Shown piece after piece: positions 61,601 to 62,764 of a stretch of DNA of 64,000 nucleotides (positions are counted from its first letter, which is position 1; the number at the start of each line of letters is the position of its first letter). The position numbers and the translations under genes are program-made. Source of the stretch: Motacilla alba alba (taxonomy: Eukaryota > Chordata > Aves > Passeriformes > Motacillidae); contig NC_052018.1 in the NCBI RefSeq assembly GCF_015832195.1, positions 58,465,666 to 58,529,665 on the forward strand, read 5' to 3'. Under the pieces are notes generated by a model, which did not search any database, was not told the DNA's origin, and was given only the letters and a program-made list of their open reading frames with translations.

Positions 61601-62764
61601 CCTGTATCCAGATAAACCTGTATCTAAGATCACCCTGATCAGCAGAAGTCATCCTTCCTGCCCAATAATAATTGTTTCAATCTATACTATGCCAGACTGT
61701 TTTTTTTTTCCACTGGTTTATTTTTATTTTTTATTTAAAAAGTGTATTTCATTAATTTACACCAGTTTGAACTAACGAACTTTAAAAACCATACACTGTT
61801 TTTTCACATAACATGAAATGCTCATTCCTGACCTGATGTCAGTTTGCCATCTTACAACCAATGAGAGCTCTACTTTAGTGTGAAGAGCTGTATAGCTGCT
61901 ACATTGGGATCAGGTGCAAATTCAGCACCTAGTAAACACAAGACCATTCAAGGCAATCCAGGTTCTTACTGAAGGTTTACAAACTTAAATCTCAGTGCCT
62001 CAGTACTCTAACATTACAACAGAAAAAAACCCCAAAAAAACCAGAACTCTCTTTATAACTGCAGGTACCTAAAATCAATTGTCTAAAAGATTTCTGAAAT
62101 GCCAGGGAAATAGGTTAATTAATCAGCCATCAAATATAACAACACATATTAATAACACTGCTCTTTGAAGGTTATGATTACTGAAATCTGTCATCTAGAA
62201 AAATCACTGGAAATGTCTTTATAGGTCCATGATTACTCACTTGGGTGCTAAGAGCTGCACTTGCCTTTGAGTGAATCATGCAACATTCTGATCTCTGAGC
62301 AATACTGATGCTCTATATTCATGTCAAAGATGCCTCTAGCCATGGTACCAGAGGAGGCTTTCTCCATCGTGTATATATGTACTTGTCTATATATATATTT
62401 GTCTCTAGATGCTATACAAGCAAACACTGAAACTCCTATGTTGAACGAAGACAGGATGTCAAAGTCTGAGCAAAACCTAAGCAAATGCAAAAAAAAAAAG
62501 AAAAAAATCCAGTGTTTCACAATTTACAAAACAGCCATATGAATATGCTACTAGTGCATACCTTTTTGGAATGTTCAGGCTGATTCAGCATTTTTTCAGC
62601 ATCTTCAAGCCAAGCTTGTAGACCTGCCACAGTGCTGCTGTATCGGTCCCAATTAGCAATCACTTCTTCCAGCATGCTTCTTACACTTCTCACCTCTACT
62701 GAGAGGTTCCTCCACTGAGCTGTGGTGTCACTCATGAATTTCATCACATTCTCAACTTCTTCCA
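1477..62764 (-). CDS. SYNE1: SYNE1 (nesprin-1), central spectrin-repeat rod, 44 exons, partial gene
   Basis: Nesprin-1 is the giant LINC-complex protein: its N-terminal CH domains bind actin, its C-terminal KASH segment holds SUN proteins in the nuclear envelope, and the long rod between them spaces the two. Only rod is encoded here. Identity rests on colinear matches to human SYNE1 as I recall it, through all 44 exons in order, with near-identical blocks such as NVMKFMSDTTAQWRNL (exon 1), HWIQQHTAMNDAG (exon 2), LNMAIGKGEQALKSSN (exon 36) and RVSQLSSQYL (exon 44). Joined exons give 8,084 bases, open throughout. Of 43 internal introns, 32 are phase 0, ten phase 2 and one phase 1. Tryptophan-anchored helix starts (W..W, QW, RW) recur at about repeat spacing, as in spectrin folds. 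The paralogue SYNE2 was considered and rejected because the matches are SYNE1-specific. Both gene ends lie outside the window, so no promoter, start codon, stop codon or poly(A) site of the main transcript is visible. Confidence 0.97.
1962..2105 (-). CDS. SYNE1: SYNE1 window exon 43 (144 nt)
   Basis: Forty-eight codons, phase 0-0. SLKIQMKDFEATAEPLQEW, LTTTEKIVQGSSSRLHDL, PSKKREQQKLQ follow human NLKIQMKDFEVSAEPIQDW closely. The acceptor is ccttccttag and the donor CAG|GTGACT. The 329-base intron to exon 44 (1633-1961) is featureless. Confidence 0.96.
3623..3805 (-). CDS. SYNE1: SYNE1 window exon 42 (183 nt)
   Basis: Sixty-one codons, phase 0-0. EFLSESENGQQKLNLVASK, ELLCSVLPEEKAKVVQ, AAAKEDWKNFITTLHQKKS and ALE match human EFLSESENGQHKLNMMLSK to ALE. 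The acceptor is ctatttttag and the donor GAG|GTATTG. It has no methionine, so it must be read directly. Intron 42 (2106-3622, 1.5 kb) shows nothing recognisable. Confidence 0.94.
3806..5814. other. Intron 41 (2.0 kb)
   Basis: No exon, repeat family or RNA gene was recognised. A moderately GC-richer patch at 4170-4280 does not match any element I know. Confidence 0.55.
5815..5992 (-). CDS. SYNE1: SYNE1 window exon 41 (178 nt)
   Basis: One base completes Ser, then 59 codons. LCLQASKGCQSKEQILQQR, FRTAFRDFQQWLVNARITT, AKCFDVPQNISEASASLQK match human LCLQASKGCQNKEQILQQR onward. An overlapping frame that begins with methionine on the same strand is out of phase and is a shadow. The acceptor is aaacccag and the donor CAG|GTAACT. 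Confidence 0.96.
6027..6046. repeat. GGGA repeat, G-quadruplex motif
   Basis: GAGG repeated about five times gives four GGG runs separated by single A (6029-6043), an ideal quadruplex pattern on the plus (template) strand. On the gene strand it is a CCCT polypyrimidine stretch 35 to 54 bases upstream of exon 41. Confidence 0.95.
6899..6917. repeat. (CA)9.5 dinucleotide repeat
   Basis: A perfect CA tract, UG in the SYNE1 pre-mRNA, starting 31 bases inside intron 40 after the exon 40 donor. UG repeats are known binding sites for TDP-43 and CELF proteins; an effect here is speculative. Confidence 0.97.
6949..7085 (-). CDS. SYNE1: SYNE1 window exon 40 (137 nt)
   Basis: Forty-five codons plus two bases. 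It starts ETLDALVKSEQMTDEIKT, before the first internal methionine, then QLNDLCRFSRDLSAHSSK and VSGLIKEYN, near-identical to human in the second half. The acceptor is tttaacag. The donor AG|GTATGC is followed 31 bases later by a (UG)n repeat. It returns to normal base composition after exon 39. Confidence 0.96.
7086..10165. other. Intron 39 (3.1 kb), no gene
   Basis: Mostly unique AT-rich sequence. The part next to exon 39 (about 9850-10165) is the CpG island shore with higher G+C. A TA-rich microsatellite lies near 9009-9036. Overlapping open frames on both strands at 9462-10000 have no family resemblance and no splice-supported link to SYNE1. Confidence 0.6.
10166..10522 (-). CDS. SYNE1: SYNE1 window exon 39 (357 nt), GC-rich and divergent
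   Basis: It carries 119 codons, phase 0-0, the same length as human. RLSRVEALAPAAKRGTTAGG, LLAAEMQALQADWRQWEES, LLSQMALSEREF and WAQGLAPADS fix the identity against human RLSRVESLAPEVKQ and its continuation. By hand alignment only about half the residues are identical, against 84% in exon 38 and about 73% in exon 40. Changes run towards Ala, Gly and Arg. G+C over 10201-10500 is about 79%, unlike every other exon here. The acceptor gccccgcag has a poor pyrimidine tract; the donor is AAA|GTAAGG. Both strands are open through the exon, which follows from base composition. Being 0-0, it could be skipped without a frameshift. Confidence 0.95.
10535..10548. promoter_or_regulatory. RFX X-box-like palindrome
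   Basis: The string ATTGCCATGGTAAC is one base from the perfect RFX inverted repeat GTTGCCATGGYAAC. It lies 13 bases upstream of the exon 39 acceptor, inside the CpG island. RFX factors bind such sites in promoters of ciliary and immune genes. Function here is inferred only. Confidence 0.4.
10586..10620. repeat. (CCCGT)7 pentanucleotide repeat
   Basis: Seven perfect tandem copies, read as ACGGG on the SYNE1 strand, 64 to 98 bases upstream of exon 39. The GGG runs spaced by AC form a possible G-quadruplex on the coding strand and pre-mRNA. Length is likely to vary between individuals. Confidence 0.97.
11894..12058 (-). CDS. SYNE1: SYNE1 window exon 38 (165 nt)
   Basis: Fifty-five codons, phase 0-0. 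EKMRKVEDIVKDHLLYLD, AVHEFTDWLHSAKEELHRW, then SGDTPTIQKKLAKIN. About 84% identical to human as recalled. The acceptor gattgatag follows a very long T tract; the donor is AAT|GTAAGT. It serves as the well-conserved upstream reference for the divergent exon 39. Confidence 0.97.
12072..12100. repeat. A11-G-A17 tract, pyrimidine tract of exon 38
   Basis: On the gene strand this is T17-C-T11, lying 14 to 42 bases upstream of exon 38, so it acts as an unusually long pyrimidine tract. Homopolymer length is probably variable. Confidence 0.9.
12561..12596. repeat. 18-base perfect tandem duplication
   Basis: GGTGCTGTGTCCTATTTT occurs twice in a row, in intron 37. It looks like a recent replication-slippage duplication. 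Confidence 0.95.
13881..14190 (-). CDS. SYNE1: SYNE1 window exon 37 (310 nt)
   Basis: One base completes Ser, then 103 codons, a full repeat. CLDSIISQWNDYLERKNQL, LEQWLENLDHKVEQPLEP, MGLKEKFAQLDHFQAIVSE and EELKTQFNDITTVAK match human STLESVISQWNDYVERKNQL onward. The QW and QW-L pairs mark helix A. The acceptor is aatgtaag and the donor AAG|GTAAGA. Confidence 0.97.
14240..14257. repeat. A18 homopolymer
   Basis: A run of 18 A on the plus strand (T on the gene strand), 50 bases upstream of the exon 37 acceptor. Confidence 0.95.
15610..15782 (-). CDS. SYNE1: SYNE1 window exon 36 (173 nt)
   Basis: Fifty-seven codons plus two bases. EILLLKGDGEVKLNMAIGK and EQALKSSNEEGQKVIQTEL are near-identical to human, with LKDVWNDIISTSVNWQ at the end. 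The acceptor is ctcacag; the donor AG|GTAAGA splits Ser/Arg-type codon AGC with exon 37. Intron 36 (14191-15609) carries an 18-base A-run (14240-14257) and short imperfect duplications near 15445-15480. Confidence 0.96.
16010..16290 (-). mobile_element. Decayed CR1-like fragment (tentative)
   Basis: Phrases such as catctaacctcttcctgaag, ttccaaggcc and attagaaagctttc resemble, in order, the reverse complement of an old CR1 3' region. It is much more diverged than the other copies here, so it may be spurious. Confidence 0.3.
16490..16781 (-). CDS. SYNE1: SYNE1 window exon 35 (292 nt)
   Basis: One base completes Arg, then 97 codons, nearly a whole repeat. DSFDQLSQMAQTLDEEGHG, LTSYQNMVKSVKEKLRTCQ, ALQSMWSWVKEVQDKLAS, RRLTQIQ are colinear with human SLDKLSQRGQLLSEEGHG onward. 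The acceptor is tctttcag and the donor CAG|GTAAAG. Intron 35 (15783-16489) may contain a decayed CR1-like stretch. Confidence 0.96.
17944..18099 (-). CDS. SYNE1: SYNE1 window exon 34 (156 nt)
   Basis: Phase 2 at both ends, hence symmetrical. FEDQYKKLALWMHEMEERI is a helix A start (human FEDQHRKLNLWIHEMEERF), followed by LGENKQLVSEKKKEVQKVE and FLEELLNS. The acceptor is ctctgtag; the donor AG|GTATTT splits Arg. Intron 34 (16782-17943) is AT-rich and otherwise blank. Confidence 0.95.
19137..19342 (-). CDS. SYNE1: SYNE1 window exon 33 (206 nt)
   Basis: Sixty-eight codons plus two bases. VVLDSIGEGQKKLDAACKE, VSHIQEQIAKSNQNFQEF, LNQCLTDKKALEACASHLE aligns with human NILDSVSDGQSKLDAV onward. The acceptor is attgcacag; the donor AA|GTGAGT is completed to Asn by exon 34. 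Intron 33 (18100-19136) shows no element. Confidence 0.96.
20035..20147 (-). CDS. SYNE1: SYNE1 window exon 32 (113 nt)
   Basis: Two bases complete a Tyr codon, then 37 codons. SMQEFQEWFSGVKAAVKES, then CDKSGDSKAIEAKLHDLQ, matches human SMQEFQEWFLGAKAAAKES. The acceptor ttaaataag is weak: its last bases are A-rich with a T-run further upstream. The donor is CAG|GTATAG. Intron 32 (19343-20034) includes a GAAA-rich purine stretch near 19729-19767. Confidence 0.9.
20846..21053 (-). CDS. SYNE1: SYNE1 window exon 31 (208 nt)
   Basis: Sixty-nine codons plus one base. ETQKDLQLQQSSIDSTQET, LNSLCRKYHSVELEALGG, LLCSRTQARMQESLEKHF matches human. It leaves in phase 1, the only internal phase-1 intron of the set. 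The acceptor is attttcag and the donor CTCT|GTGAGT. The antisense open frame over this exon is a shadow. Intron 31 (20148-20845) has nothing. Confidence 0.93.
21999..22202 (-). CDS. SYNE1: SYNE1 window exon 30 (204 nt)
   Basis: Sixty-eight codons, phase 0-0. It starts FIESDLRQKLEHAKEISE, upstream of the first internal methionine, then KETLKDFSTQKMQLQKL, WLTQVEETLLSCAR and ends LNKLK. It is strongly similar to human FIEADLMQKLEHAKEITE. The acceptor is ggttttag and the donor AAG|GTCAGT. Intron 30 (21054-21998) is featureless. Confidence 0.96.
22765..22985 (-). mobile_element. CR1 LINE 3' fragment
   Basis: It starts with cacagaatc and tttgggttagaaagagacc, then tccctgccaaggcaggg and gagggagaccccacaac, the standard CR1 3' region in reverse complement. 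The 5' truncation typical of CR1 leaves only about 200 bases. It lies in intron 29. Confidence 0.85.
23661..23762 (-). CDS. SYNE1: SYNE1 window exon 29 (102 nt)
   Basis: Thirty-four codons, phase 0-0. SEVKNKELKLEQLSSKISE, then LKELTQSQEPPADLQ, fits human SEVKNKALRLEELHSKVND to PPDLQ. It is too short to stand out as an open frame. The acceptor is ttttacag and the donor CAG|GTAAAA. Intron 29 (22203-23660) contains a CR1 fragment near 22.8-23.0 kb. Confidence 0.94.
25058..25240 (-). CDS. SYNE1: SYNE1 window exon 28 (183 nt)
   Basis: Sixty-one codons, phase 0-0. It opens with GTG (Val) from the acceptor cctaaaag: VSERLDENIDRLSISVSLW, then ELDGWCNKCISQL and ends LLKDFQ, equal in length to human. 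The donor CAG|GTTCTT keeps only the GT and CAG of the consensus. Intron 28 (23763-25057, 1.3 kb) has nothing recognisable. Confidence 0.94.
25598..25790 (+). mobile_element. CR1 LINE 3' fragment
   Basis: It reads gagggtggtgagacactgg, then gccaggttggatggggcttt, ggttggaaccagatctt and ends catgattctgta, the CR1 3' end in sense orientation, opposite to SYNE1. It lies in intron 27 and is the clearest CR1 copy in the window. Confidence 0.92.
26175..26333 (-). CDS. SYNE1: SYNE1 window exon 27 (159 nt)
   Basis: Fifty-three codons, phase 0-0. HEAAKNDLSDKQKDLDAF, then TNKGKHLLAELKRVH and TDMNSVVDKWLD, matches human HETAKNKMNYKQKDLDNF to TVDKWLD. The acceptor is gtccacag and the donor GAT|GTAAGA. Intron 27 (25241-26174) contains a CR1 3' end at about 25.6-25.8 kb. 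Confidence 0.95.
27838..27988 (-). CDS. SYNE1: SYNE1 window exon 26 (151 nt)
   Basis: One base completes Lys, then 50 codons. KEQSCVLIDLMKEYQSLKS is followed by VTKSIWKDHEDVRRTLSK, aligned to human QGQCCGLIDLMREYQNLKS. The acceptor cag followed by AAAGG gives a residue-for-residue match in length; the later AG three bases on would lose a residue and is not chosen. The donor is AAG|GTAATG. Intron 26 (26334-27837) is featureless. Confidence 0.92.
29993..30172 (-). CDS. SYNE1: SYNE1 window exon 25 (180 nt)
   Basis: One base completes Arg, then 59 codons plus two bases (phase 2 at both ends, so symmetrical). LRVFNQLDEELNSHQHELQ, KAKQIAQKDITLAPESDKE and LIHEN-like AIHE match human. The acceptor is acttgcag and the donor AA|GTAAGT. 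Intron 25 (27989-29992, 2.0 kb) holds no exon; the plus-strand frame at 28532-28780 looks random. Confidence 0.96.
30818..31446 (-). CDS. SYNE1: SYNE1 window exon 24 (629 nt, the largest)
   Basis: It carries 209 codons plus two bases, about two spectrin repeats without an intron, against the usual half repeat per exon. It begins NHTMEVESKKQELQSLKEH before the first internal methionine, then CFQIFQEASQ, LRQTVEKTGN, ISLDGSLTKAQYHLK, QNLLGTKQSEAEAL and LLKSIEDTEEKADKEGLKE. All blocks are in the same order as human. The acceptor is ttcccatag; the donor AG|GTAAAA splits Arg. Intron 24 (30173-30817) is featureless. Confidence 0.97.
31733..31886 (-). CDS. SYNE1: SYNE1 window exon 23 (154 nt)
   Basis: One base completes Arg, then 51 codons. 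INFLQSLVAEHGQFDELLL, FSDWIKQFLAELQ and ASHIK match human INFLQSVVAEHQQFDELLL strongly. The WI pair marks helix A. The acceptor is ttctgtag and the donor AAG|GTAAAC. The intron is 286 bases (31447-31732). Confidence 0.97.
33120..33286 (-). CDS. SYNE1: SYNE1 window exon 22 (167 nt)
   Basis: Fifty-five codons plus two bases. DLRADIESHTCVYESLLQL, LFPTASKDCVKAV and GRWKALPQIVDK align with human ALQNEVVSQASFYSKLLQL to LPQIINKR. The acceptor is ttatctcag; the donor AG|GTTTGT splits Arg. Intron 22 (31887-33119, 1.2 kb) has nothing recognisable. Confidence 0.95.
33663..33810. repeat. A/C-rich simple tract
   Basis: A long low-complexity stretch of AAAC, AAACC and CAAA units, T/G-rich on the gene strand, in intron 21. 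The hydrophobic open frames read from it on the minus strand are compositional artefacts. Confidence 0.85.
34380..34503 (-). CDS. SYNE1: SYNE1 window exon 21 (124 nt)
   Basis: One base completes Lys, then 41 codons. QEKELSAFLAWLEGCEAAG, then VSADRIKLEGELQALQ, matches human LEKELSSFLTWLERGEAKA to VEGELQLIQ. The acceptor is ttgctag and the donor CAG|GTATGT. Intron 21 (33287-34379) contains a 150-base A/C-rich simple tract at 33663-33810. Confidence 0.95.
34609..34796 (-). CDS. SYNE1: SYNE1 window exon 20 (188 nt)
   Basis: Sixty-two codons plus two bases (exits in phase 2). DLCHTVEKLSSPLASLSAG, then ALQQKYEKVLESAKEKQ and LLENLLAQWQ. The tryptophan marks the next helix start. The acceptor is tcactag and the donor AA|GTGAGT, completed to Lys by exon 21. 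The intron is only 105 bases (34504-34608), the shortest in the window. Confidence 0.95.
36443..36541 (-). CDS. SYNE1: SYNE1 window exon 19 (99 nt)
   Basis: Thirty-three codons, phase 0-0, the shortest exon here. VQQAVSEFEAKLAEPL, then CSSAAATYAALQDCT, matches human SVSEFEDKLAVPIKICSS and its continuation. The acceptor is tttttatag and the donor ACG|GTGAGC. Skipping it would keep the frame. Intron 19 (34797-36442) shows nothing. Confidence 0.93.
37087..37314 (-). CDS. SYNE1: SYNE1 window exon 18 (228 nt)
   Basis: Seventy-six codons, phase 0-0. It reads VINKEIDGKITGISNLEEE, FSQFVTSGERAHIKARLTQ, YWEELRDRAQRLEGTI and ends QKYEESLKQ, colinear with human. It covers most of helices B and C of one repeat. 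The acceptor is attttag and the donor CAG|GTAGAT. The 545-base intron after it (36542-37086) is featureless. Confidence 0.95.
37315..40598. other. Intron 17 (3.3 kb), no gene
   Basis: No exon was found. A-runs (for example 38359-38373) and AT-rich unique sequence dominate. One block near 38905-38950 has a gaagtcactgggg motif that may be a remnant of an ancient amniote interspersed repeat. The plus-strand frames at 39063-39251 and 39298-39492 look like chance. Confidence 0.55.
40599..40749 (-). CDS. SYNE1: SYNE1 window exon 17 (151 nt)
   Basis: One base completes Asp, then 50 codons. IKSMEMVKNKWDHFGNNF and LSNWIAEQEKELETLETS form a repeat start with two well-placed tryptophans; SQIK ends it. 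The acceptor is aattttag and the donor AAG|GTGATA. It is highly similar to human IKTMEMVKTKWDHFGSNF. Confidence 0.96.
43528..43688 (-). CDS. SYNE1: SYNE1 window exon 16 (161 nt)
   Basis: Fifty-three codons plus two bases (exits in phase 2). ELSKQTEAMAVQAENLVKN, then KNKQSLQHQAKSIQEQVKK, matches human. The acceptor is cgttacag. The donor is GA|GTATGT, splitting Asp. Intron 16 (40750-43527, 2.8 kb) has T-rich tracts near 43051-43067 but no recognisable element. Confidence 0.95.
44511..44562. repeat. TAACTATA-type tandem cluster
   Basis: Five or so imperfect copies of TAACTATA or its near-palindromic variants, AT-rich, in intron 15. Confidence 0.7.
44770..44910 (-). CDS. SYNE1: SYNE1 window exon 15 (141 nt)
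   Basis: Forty-seven codons, phase 0-0, the same length as human. VTINKWEQFERDKETVVKYL is a repeat start (human VTLRKWERFETNKETVV), and FSSLESLSSELDQTK closes the exon. The acceptor is gttttttag and the donor AAG|GTACTG. Intron 15 (43689-44769) contains a TAACTATA-like tandem cluster at 44511-44562 and nothing else. Confidence 0.95.
45684..45708. repeat. ATACAAGTT tandem repeat (2.8 copies)
   Basis: A nine-base unit repeated almost three times without mismatch, in intron 14. Confidence 0.9.
46177..46353 (-). CDS. SYNE1: SYNE1 window exon 14 (177 nt)
   Basis: Fifty-nine codons, phase 0-0, about two longer than the human equivalent as recalled. It starts QRTRRLRAKRQDVQ, contains EGGLPSTVREDLQKLEG and ends EEQLQ. 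The basic first helix is conserved. The acceptor is tccttttag and the donor CAG|GTGGGT. Intron 14 (44911-46176) carries only two short tandem repeats (near 44.5 kb just outside it, and 45684-45708 inside it). Confidence 0.94.
47874..48041 (-). CDS. SYNE1: SYNE1 window exon 13 (168 nt)
   Basis: Fifty-six codons, phase 0-0. It contains GDCVQYKEEVKSAIEELIS, AEKILDTESLL and QAQQLLLHHQ, close to human throughout. The acceptor is gatgttag and the donor CAG|GTAGGG. It forms a continuous heptad helix typical of repeat helix B/C. Intron 13 (46354-47873, 1.5 kb) is featureless. Confidence 0.96.
49353..49380. repeat. T28 homopolymer
   Basis: Twenty-eight uninterrupted T on the plus strand, A on the gene strand, in intron 12. 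No retroposed body or target-site duplication was made out beside it. It is prone to sequencing and assembly length error. Confidence 0.95.
49553..49717 (-). CDS. SYNE1: SYNE1 window exon 12 (165 nt)
   Basis: Fifty-five codons, phase 0-0. It reads EIRKHIHKHGENHSWLKSR, then KETEDELCKLSSDFKRLL. It aligns with human EIRNGVTKRGETLSWLKSR; the middle is diverged but the length is kept. The acceptor is ttctgtag and the donor GAG|GTACAG. Intron 12 (48042-49552) contains a 28-base T homopolymer 173 bases beyond this donor and nothing else identified. Confidence 0.93.
50947..51055 (-). CDS. SYNE1: SYNE1 window exon 11 (109 nt)
   Basis: One base completes Arg, then 36 codons. FSELANWISSTERELKKI is the start of a new repeat, with the paired tryptophan position matching human FSEFSSWIST. 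The acceptor is tatttcag and the donor GGG|GTGAGC. Intron 11 (49718-50946, 1.2 kb) contains nothing recognisable. Confidence 0.95.
51331..51539 (-). CDS. SYNE1: SYNE1 window exon 10 (209 nt)
   Basis: Sixty-nine codons plus two bases (exits in phase 2). The first codon is TTG (Leu, human Val), followed by FFGDKGSYHLCEKRL, ELCQKLPVSDPVRG and QIDSTYMKL. The acceptor is cccatcag; the donor AG|GTGTCA splits an Arg codon completed by the first A of exon 11. The intron is 275 bases (51056-51330). Confidence 0.95.
51784..51942 (-). CDS. SYNE1: SYNE1 window exon 9 (159 nt)
   Basis: Fifty-three codons, phase 0-0. It opens DLQTEAPYHLIHLKIEVQ and closes RMIKEHM, with VEECKAELAR between, aligned to human DLQGEAPYHLLHLKID to IIKEHR. 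The acceptor is gtgtgtag and the donor ATG|GTATGA. The next intron is 244 bases (51540-51783). Confidence 0.95.
52103..52237 (-). CDS. SYNE1: SYNE1 window exon 8 (135 nt)
   Basis: Forty-five codons, phase 0-0. It reads EFFNQLDQRVLNAFLKACD, then LPEQEQHSLQEAVRKLH, ending RQWK. Length and content equal the human exon as recalled. It has no internal methionine and must be read directly from the minus strand. The acceptor is ccacttcag; the donor AAG|GTTAGC is weak. The next intron is only 160 bases (51943-52102). Confidence 0.95.
52792..52956 (-). CDS. SYNE1: SYNE1 window exon 7 (165 nt)
   Basis: Fifty-five codons, phase 0-0. NMVRKAGEWRKNIEANSR and FEESRAELEKV match the human segment almost residue for residue, including KGNPEELLRKH. 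The acceptor is gactcag and the donor AGC|GTGAGT. The 554-base intron after it (52238-52791) shows nothing. Confidence 0.96.
54216..54375 (-). mobile_element. Probable CR1 fragment
   Basis: It begins tcacagaatcactgaaaatc, then gatcactgagttcatctc and gcactgcacaagacagcccc, like the reverse complement of a CR1 subfamily 3' end, though diverged. It lies in intron 6. Confidence 0.6.
54913..55071 (-). CDS. SYNE1: SYNE1 window exon 6 (159 nt)
   Basis: Fifty-three codons, phase 0-0. YQENCKKDVSLIE anchors it to the human QENCKKTLTLIE block, but the rest, including VLQHFHQSTFQKKVTQ, is much less conserved (about 40-45% identity as recalled). Exon length and phase are preserved, so this is fast divergence rather than misassignment. 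The acceptor is tctttcag and the donor CAG|GTAAAA. Intron 6 (52957-54912) holds a probable CR1 remnant near 54.3 kb. Confidence 0.92.
55831..56004 (-). CDS. SYNE1: SYNE1 window exon 5 (174 nt)
   Basis: Fifty-eight codons, phase 0-0. VKEYSSALLHECQRLLSP and LEELEKQITHFYESL match human VKECYSPLLYESQQLL onward, and ILDPEAQ is retained. The acceptor is gaccaaaag and the donor CAA|GTAAGT. The 759-base intron after it (55072-55830) has a short A-run at 55600-55616 and no other feature. Confidence 0.95.
56098..56288 (+). mobile_element. CR1 LINE 3' fragment (second subfamily)
   Basis: It contains ggcacttggtgctatagtct, gttagggcatagggtgg, actcgatgatcttagagg and ends attctgtgattctgc, matching the CR1 subfamily type with the cgatgatcttagaggtct phrase. 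It fills over a third of the 539-base intron 4. Confidence 0.85.
56544..56687 (-). CDS. SYNE1: SYNE1 window exon 4 (144 nt)
   Basis: Forty-eight codons, phase 0-0, the same length as the human exon as recalled. It carries AVKQKLPAMEAQY and LTRLKEQLGK and forms the B-C part of a repeat. The acceptor is tgtttcag. The donor AAG|GTTGCA is weak beyond the GT. A CR1 fragment occupies part of the next intron (56005-56543). Confidence 0.93.
57124..57276 (-). CDS. SYNE1: SYNE1 window exon 3 (153 nt)
   Basis: Fifty-one codons, phase 0-0. It reads YARADEVDKMRKEYVDG at its start and FVQDLE at its end, matching the human YAQADEMDRM to LIQDLE segment. The true start is the acceptor ttttttag, four residues before the residues that look methionine-rich. 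The donor is GAA|GTAAGT. An A-rich simple tract lies just upstream (57296-57360). The 436-base intron after it (56688-57123) is featureless. Confidence 0.95.
57296..57360. repeat. A/C-rich simple tract upstream of exon 3
   Basis: CAAAA and AACCC units, pyrimidine- and G-rich on the gene strand, starting 20 bases upstream of the exon 3 acceptor. Confidence 0.85.
58760..58924 (-). CDS. SYNE1: SYNE1 window exon 2 (165 nt)
   Basis: Fifty-five codons, phase 0 at both ends. It begins FFRHLPHWIQQHTAM and ends in LNGRWRELFMQVKQ, the tryptophan-marked helix C end of a repeat. Only about four residues differ from human as recalled, making it the most conserved exon of the window. The acceptor is cttcctcag and the donor CAG|GTCAGT. 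The intron that follows (57277-58759) shows nothing recognisable. Confidence 0.97.
58925..62561. other. Intron 1 (3.6 kb), the longest complete intron here
   Basis: No exon, RNA gene or clear mobile element was recognised. It contains an A-run at 62490-62507 and a short TA-rich microsatellite near 62371-62400. The open frames on both strands (for example 59216-59449 minus and 61413-61775 plus) have no family resemblance. Confidence 0.6.
62371..62400. repeat. TA-rich microsatellite
   Basis: Two short TATATA runs separated by a GTACTTGTC segment, in intron 1. Confidence 0.75.
62562..62764 (-). CDS. SYNE1: SYNE1 window exon 1 (203 nt)
   Basis: The exon finishes a split valine codon (upstream intron phase 1) and adds 67 codons. 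TTAQWRNL closes one spectrin repeat; NWDRYSSTVAGLQAWLEDAE opens the next with the usual helix A pattern. It is about 85% identical to human nesprin-1 as recalled. The acceptor is tatctcag and the donor AAG|GTATGC, ending in phase 0. The methionine-led reading frame visible further upstream is intron read-through, not a start. Confidence 0.96.

Noticed and set aside
61413..61775. 120-codon plus-strand frame in intron 1
   Set aside because: Hydrophobic AT-driven product with no recognisable domain.
1477..62764. The gene could be SYNE2 (nesprin-2) or another spectrin-family gene
   Set aside because: All 44 exons match SYNE1 in order, with SYNE1-specific blocks; nesprin-2 or dystrophin would not give this colinearity.
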